Assembly (NCBI GenBank): GCA_905211955.1
Contig: CAJMCT010000040.1
Coordinates: 1-8,674 of the forward strand
Length of the DNA stretch: 8,674 nucleotides
From: an uncultured Eubacteriales bacterium
GTDB taxonomy: Bacteria > Bacillota > Clostridia > Christensenellales > Borkfalkiaceae
Direction of reading: 5' to 3'
The position numbers and the translations under genes were made by a program. The stretch's first letter is position 1; every line of letters begins with the position of its first letter. The notes under the pieces were generated by a model. The model saw only the letters and a list, made by a program, of their open reading frames with translations. It had not been told where the DNA came from and did no database searches. Shown here one piece after another: positions 6,499 through 8,674 of the stretch.

Positions 6499-7092
6499 AT
6501 GAATATTTGCGTTTACGGTGCATCTAGTAAAACTATTGATAAAAAATTTATAGACCAAATAGAACTTCTTGGCGAAACCTTGGCAAAACGCGGACACGGT
6601 TTAGTGTTCGGCGGTGGGAAAAATGGCGCTATGGGTGCTTCGGCAAGGGGCGCTATCAGGGGCGGTGCTAAAAGAGTTTTGGGTATATCACCCAAGTTTT
6701 TCGACGTAGACGGCGTTTTGTTTGAAAACTGTACTGAACTTGTTTTCACTGACACTATGCGTCAACGAAAAAAACTTTTAGAAGAATATGCTGATGCTTT
6801 TATCATTGCTCCAGGTGGGATTGGAACGTTTGACGAGTTTTTTGAAATTTTAACCCTAAAACAACTTGCCCAACATAATAAACCCATGGTTATTTTCGAC
6901 GTTGACGGATATTATAAACCACTTATAGAACTTATGCAAAACGCGGTTGACGGTGAATTTATGAATCAAGCGACTATGGAATTATACTTTTACACGTCTT
7001 CCATTGAAGAAGTTTTCGACTATATTGAAAATTACAAATATGAAATGAAAGAACTTTATGAATATAAAGATATAGAAAGAAACGAAGATTAA
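6499..7092 (+). CDS. LOG-family nucleotide 5'-monophosphate phosphoribohydrolase (TIGR00730 type)
   Basis: Protein of 197 residues with the Rossmann-like lysine-decarboxylase-like fold of the LOG family. Members cleave the base from nucleoside 5'-monophosphates (cytokinin nucleotides in plants and some bacteria); the bacterial substrate is often uncertain. Visible features are the first strand and loop NICVYGASS (2-10), the glycine-rich FGGGKNGAMG (37-46), MRQRK (87-91, the Arg-bearing helix before the active site) and the hallmark PGGIGTFDEFFE (105-116). The name 'lysine decarboxylase' often given to this family is misleading. The start is ATG 6499, set by GGAG 6 bases upstream. The acidic/lysine-rich tail after about 175 is not part of the core fold. 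It is monocistronic and converges on yyaC. Confidence 0.88.
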   Translation: MNICVYGASSKTIDKKFIDQIELLGETLAKRGHGLVFGGGKNGAMGASARGAIRGGAKRVLGISPKFFDVDGVLFENCTELVFTDTMRQRKKLLEEYADAFIIAPGGIGTFDEFFEILTLKQLAQHNKPMVIFDVDGYYKPLIELMQNAVDGEFMNQATMELYFYTSSIEEVFDYIENYKYEMKELYEYKDIERNED

Positions 7093-7113
7093 TAAAACTA
7101 AAAACGTTTTAAG

Positions 7114-7155
7114 CCAATTCTGATGCCAATTTTAAGCAAAAGAATTGGTTTTTTT
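7114..7155 (+). terminator. Terminator of the LOG gene with two alternative stems
   Basis: The 3' arm AGAATTGG (7141-7148) followed by seven T residues (7149-7155) can pair with CCAATTTT (7126-7133; 8 bp, one G-T pair, 7-base loop) or with CCAATTCT (7114-7121; 8 perfect pairs, 19-base loop). The shorter loop is probably preferred. The T-run ends on the last base of the convergent yyaC stop codon, and the structure may also slow yyaC transcripts, though the minus-strand tail is less T-rich. Confidence 0.75.
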
Positions 7156-7697
7156 CATATAACTTTCGTGCTTTTTTCATTTTTGCCTAAGCATAATTCT
7201 ATGCCGTCTGCAATCGTTTCCGCCATTTTATAAACAAGGTTTAATCTCGTTAAATTAAACAACTTAAAGTTTTGACTAGACTTTTCGGCAACTATACCAA
7301 TAATACTCAAATCACCTATGGCGCTAAGATTTTTATTGACTCCAAGCCCAGGTTTTAGCCCTTTATTTAGCAAGCGCAAAAGCCCAACGTCATCTTCATC
7401 ACCCACCGCTGCATCGATTGCAATAATCATAGAATTCGGGTGCATAAGTTTAATGTATTTTCTCGCATATTCTACTTCTTTTGCGGTTATTGGATGATTT
7501 AACGTCCCATATACGTACGTTTCTAAGTTCTTCTTTTTTAGCATAGTACCAACAAGTGGTCCTAAACTATCCCCTAATACTAAATCACTTCCGATACAAA
7601 CGATTATAGGTGTTTTTTCGCTTTTCAAACAGGCTCTTAAAGCCTCGGCGATTCTATCTTTTGTAAGCGTGCTAAACGTGCTAAAAGAATAGTCCAT
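7155..7697 (-). CDS. yyaC: YyaC-family (DUF1256) sporulation protein, GPR-like protease fold
   Basis: Protein of 180 residues (B. subtilis YyaC is slightly longer) in a family found in endospore formers and related to germination protease GPR and hydrogenase maturation proteases. Conserved blocks are CIGSDLVLGDSLGP (34-47, with D38 and D43), YGTLNHPITAKEV (63-75), IAIDAAVG (92-99, D95) and KPGLGVNKNLSAIGDLSI (115-132). The acidic residues suggest a metal or protease-like site, but the substrate is unknown. No signal peptide or membrane segment is seen. The ATG at 7697 has an AAGGGGA binding site about 5 bases upstream. I could not identify a convincing sporulation sigma F or G promoter: GTATA and GGTTAATAAT occur upstream but only 13 bases apart. 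In B. subtilis yyaC lies near parB-parA and parS sites, which fits the parS cluster next to this gene. Confidence 0.9.
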   Translation of the reverse strand: MDYSFSTFSTLTKDRIAEALRACLKSEKTPIIVCIGSDLVLGDSLGPLVGTMLKKKNLETYVYGTLNHPITAKEVEYARKYIKLMHPNSMIIAIDAAVGDEDDVGLLRLLNKGLKPGLGVNKNLSAIGDLSIIGIVAEKSSQNFKLFNLTRLNLVYKMAETIADGIELCLGKNEKSTKVI

Positions 7698-7837
7698 ATA
7701 TTTCCCCTTTTCCTTTTCTCAGTAATTATTAACCGCAAAAATAAAAATATACTCATAAAGCGAAAATAACACTTTAACAATGGTTTTATAAAATAAACAG
7801 ATTAGTATAAGTTTTTTCCGTTTTATGAATTGTCAAG

Positions 7838-7901
7838 TTTGCGCTCATTTAAGCCTATGTAAAGCGCATAAAACATCTATGGCGCAAATATTAATGCGCT
7901 T
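7838..7901. repeat. Group of four GCGC-centred inverted-repeat arms
   Basis: Four arms lie in 64 bases: TTTGCGC (7838-7844), AAGCGCAT (7862-7869), GCGCAAA (7882-7888) and ATGCGCTT (7894-7901). The first pairs with the third (7 bp) and the second with the fourth (8 bp); these two pairings interlock like an H-type pseudoknot. A different pairing, TGCGCT with AGCGCA (7840-7845 / 7863-7868), is also possible. GCGC is self-complementary, so part of this is automatic. A related palindrome TTTGCGCAAA is at 7988-7997. Confidence 0.45.
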
Positions 7902-8003
7902 CTAAAAATTAAATCTTTTAAATTGATGCAAAAAATATCAAAATAGTCGAGTTTAATATCAGCGTTTATTAATACAAATCAAAAAAATTTGCGCAAAACC
8001 ACT

Positions 8004-8031
8004 ATAATAACCAAAAAAGCAAAATCGTCAA
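8004..8031 (-). promoter_or_regulatory. Possible leftward promoter upstream of the GCGC repeats and yyaC
   Basis: Minus strand TTGACG (8031-8026), a 16-base spacer and TATTAT (8009-8004), 5 of 6 matches each. It would produce a transcript through the GCGC repeats toward yyaC, with a ~300-base leader, or a separate small RNA. The A+T-rich context makes a chance match plausible. Confidence 0.3.
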
Positions 8032-8140
8032 GTATAAAAAACTCCTTTCTCCCACTATTGTCAACCAAAACAATAAAAAAGCACTTATTAGACGTAAAAA
8101 CAAAGCAATTGACAAAAAACGTGGTAAAAATGGACGTTGA

Positions 8141-8158
8141 TGTTGCACGTGCTCAACA
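8141..8158. other. Degenerate parS-like palindrome
   Basis: TGTTG-CACGTG-CT-CAACA has the parS core CACGTG (8146-8151) and outer inverted arms but matches parS at only about 11 of 16 positions. Its core is 19 bases before the core of the perfect site. It may be a decayed or low-affinity site. Confidence 0.3.
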
Positions 8159-8159
8159 A

Positions 8160-8175
8160 TGTTTCACGTGAAACA
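8160..8175. other. parS: parS centromere site, perfect match
   Basis: TGTTTCACGTGAAACA matches the Bacillota parS consensus at all 16 positions. ParB (Spo0J) loads here as a CTP-dependent clamp and spreads, recruiting SMC and, with ParA (Soj), separating newly copied origins. The parB and parA genes are not in this window. Confidence 0.93.
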
Positions 8176-8191
8176 AGATAAAATTTTAAAA

Positions 8192-8207
8192 AGTTTCACG
8201 TGAAACA
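8192..8207. other. parS: parS centromere site, 15 of 16
   Basis: AGTTTCACGTGAAACA differs from the consensus only at the first base. Its core is 32 bases from the core of the perfect site, close to three helical turns, placing both on the same DNA face. Confidence 0.9.
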
Positions 8208-8218
8208 CACGTGTTTGT
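8203..8218. other. Extra CACGTG core overlapping the second parS site
   Basis: AAACACACGTGTTTGT has a CACGTG core at 8208-8213, 11 bases (one helical turn) from the core at 8197-8202. The flanks do not match parS arms, so it is probably not a full ParB site. Confidence 0.25.
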
Positions 8219-8268
8219 CCAATTATTAAATTTACAGTTATTTTTGGCTCAAAATCACTAACTTTACT

Positions 8269-8396
8269 CGATTTTTCATGTTTTTGCTATAAATTGCATG
8301 GTGGCGCATAAATGATTTTGATTAAAAAGGCAAGTTATTATAAAGACAAAAATCAATTAAAATTGCAAAAATTCTTTGTCCCATGAAAAATTATCG
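8269..8396. repeat. Nested A+T-rich inverted repeats between parS sites
   Basis: Three nested arm pairs are visible: ATTTTTCATG (8271-8280) with CATGAAAAAT (8382-8391), TTTTTGC (8281-8287) with GCAAAAA (8365-8371), and TGATTTTG (8313-8320) with CAAAAATCA (8347-8355, one extra A). They could fold into one long interrupted stem that stops just before the third parS site. Low complexity makes chance pairing a real alternative. Confidence 0.3.
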
Positions 8397-8411
8397 GTTT
8401 CACGTGAAACA
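8396..8411. other. parS: parS centromere site, 15 of 16
   Basis: GGTTTCACGTGAAACA differs from the consensus only at the first base. It is 204 bases to the right of the second site, giving three good sites within about 250 bases. Confidence 0.9.
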
Positions 8412-8514
8412 AAAATGCTTGTTTTGGATAATTTGGGCGGAGACCATTGGCGGTTTATCTAAATTAATTTTGAATAAATTTTCTACAAAACAAAGTTAAA
8501 ATTGATTAAAAAAC

Positions 8515-8584
8515 AACGTTCTGAGACAAAATATGGGAAAATTTTTCCCGCAAAAAATTTTAACCCATTCCGTCTCAGAGCGTT
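8515..8584. repeat. Large imperfect hairpin, possible terminator or structured element
   Basis: The outer stem has 13 pairs (8515-8527 with 8572-8584, one G-T), including TCTGAGAC / GTCTCAGA. After a 5/3 internal loop follow ATGGG / CCCAT (8533-8537 / 8564-8568), a 2-base bulge and nine A-T pairs (8538-8546 / 8553-8561), closing a ~6-base loop. An alternative inner hairpin is GGGAAA / TTTCCC (8535-8549). Read leftward, the stem is followed by GTTTTTTAAT, so it could terminate a leftward gene located right of the window. Read rightward, a T-run follows 8 bases later. No coding frame crosses it. Confidence 0.6.
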
Positions 8585-8674
8585 AAAATCGATTTTTTTA
8601 AATGCCGTTTTTTTAAGACTTTTTTATCCGTTTGCTTTAGATTTGGTGGTGGGTTTTGAAATAATTATAGGGGA

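Larger units (their letters stand above)
7698..8674. other. Long A+T-rich noncoding region with parS cluster, origin-proximal type
   Basis: No frame in these ~977 bases has a ribosome binding site with a recognisable protein. The only open frame of note (7989-8171, TTG start, 60 Lys-rich codons) ends inside a parS site. The region holds three parS sites, two weaker CACGTG cores, GCGC inverted repeats, a large hairpin and three T-runs (8593-8599, 8608-8614, 8620-8625). One near-match to a DnaA box (8423-8431, 8 of 9) is present but no cluster, so it is not itself shown to be oriC. No tRNA or rRNA signature was seen. Confidence 0.7.

Noticed and set aside
7808..7836. Leftward TTGACA (7836-7831) with TATACT downstream as a yyaC promoter
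   Set aside because: The spacer would be about 21 bases, too long for a normal sigma-A promoter.
7989..8171. 60-codon open frame starting with TTG in the noncoding region
   Set aside because: No ribosome binding site, Lys-rich composition from poly-A stretches, no family resemblance, and it ends inside the perfect parS site.
8423..8431. DnaA-box-like TTTGGATAA (8 of 9 on the reverse strand) near parS
   Set aside because: Single near-match; I found no cluster of boxes in 7698-8674, so I do not call an origin.

Overview
The window looks like chromosomal DNA from a low-GC, endospore-forming member of the Bacillota, probably a Clostridia-like lineage. The reasons are the YyaC-type sporulation protein, a cysE-cysS pair as in Bacilli and Clostridia, purine-rich ribosome binding sites, strong A+T bias between genes and consensus sigma-A-like promoters. 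Species or family cannot be read from the sequence. A cluster of parS-type centromere sites next to yyaC suggests the replication-origin-proximal part of the chromosome; in Bacillus subtilis yyaC, serS and several parS sites also lie near oriC.

Layout. Bases 1-16 hold the 5' end of a tRNA gene that runs leftward out of the window, with its own TTGACA promoter at 44-72. A leftward block follows: deoR-family regulator (4838-4080), then cysE (4002-3370), cysS (3367-1976) and a short alaS (1949-132), closed by a strong terminator at 95-125. A divergent promoter region (4839-5048) separates this block from rightward serS (5049-6332, with terminator). Next come a rightward LOG-family nucleotide hydrolase gene (6499-7092) and, converging on it, yyaC (7697-7155). 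The last ~977 bases (7698-8674) contain no credible gene. They hold three parS sites (one perfect, two at 15/16), further CACGTG cores, a group of GCGC inverted repeats and a ~70-base imperfect hairpin.

How the genes fit together. CysE makes O-acetylserine, the committed precursor of cysteine, and CysS charges tRNA-Cys with that cysteine; the two are translationally coupled by a 2-base gap. AlaS is added 26 bases downstream as a third gene. SerS uses serine, the substrate shared with CysE, but has its own promoter facing the other way. None of the synthetase genes has space for a T-box leader.

Most unusual points. The alanyl-tRNA synthetase ends naturally right after its editing domain, with no C-Ala domain. 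The SerRS has a non-standard motif 2 loop. The parS-bearing noncoding region carries organised secondary structure that its genes do not explain. I did not find a clear new defence, mobile or biosynthetic system; the noncoding right end is the part most worth follow-up.
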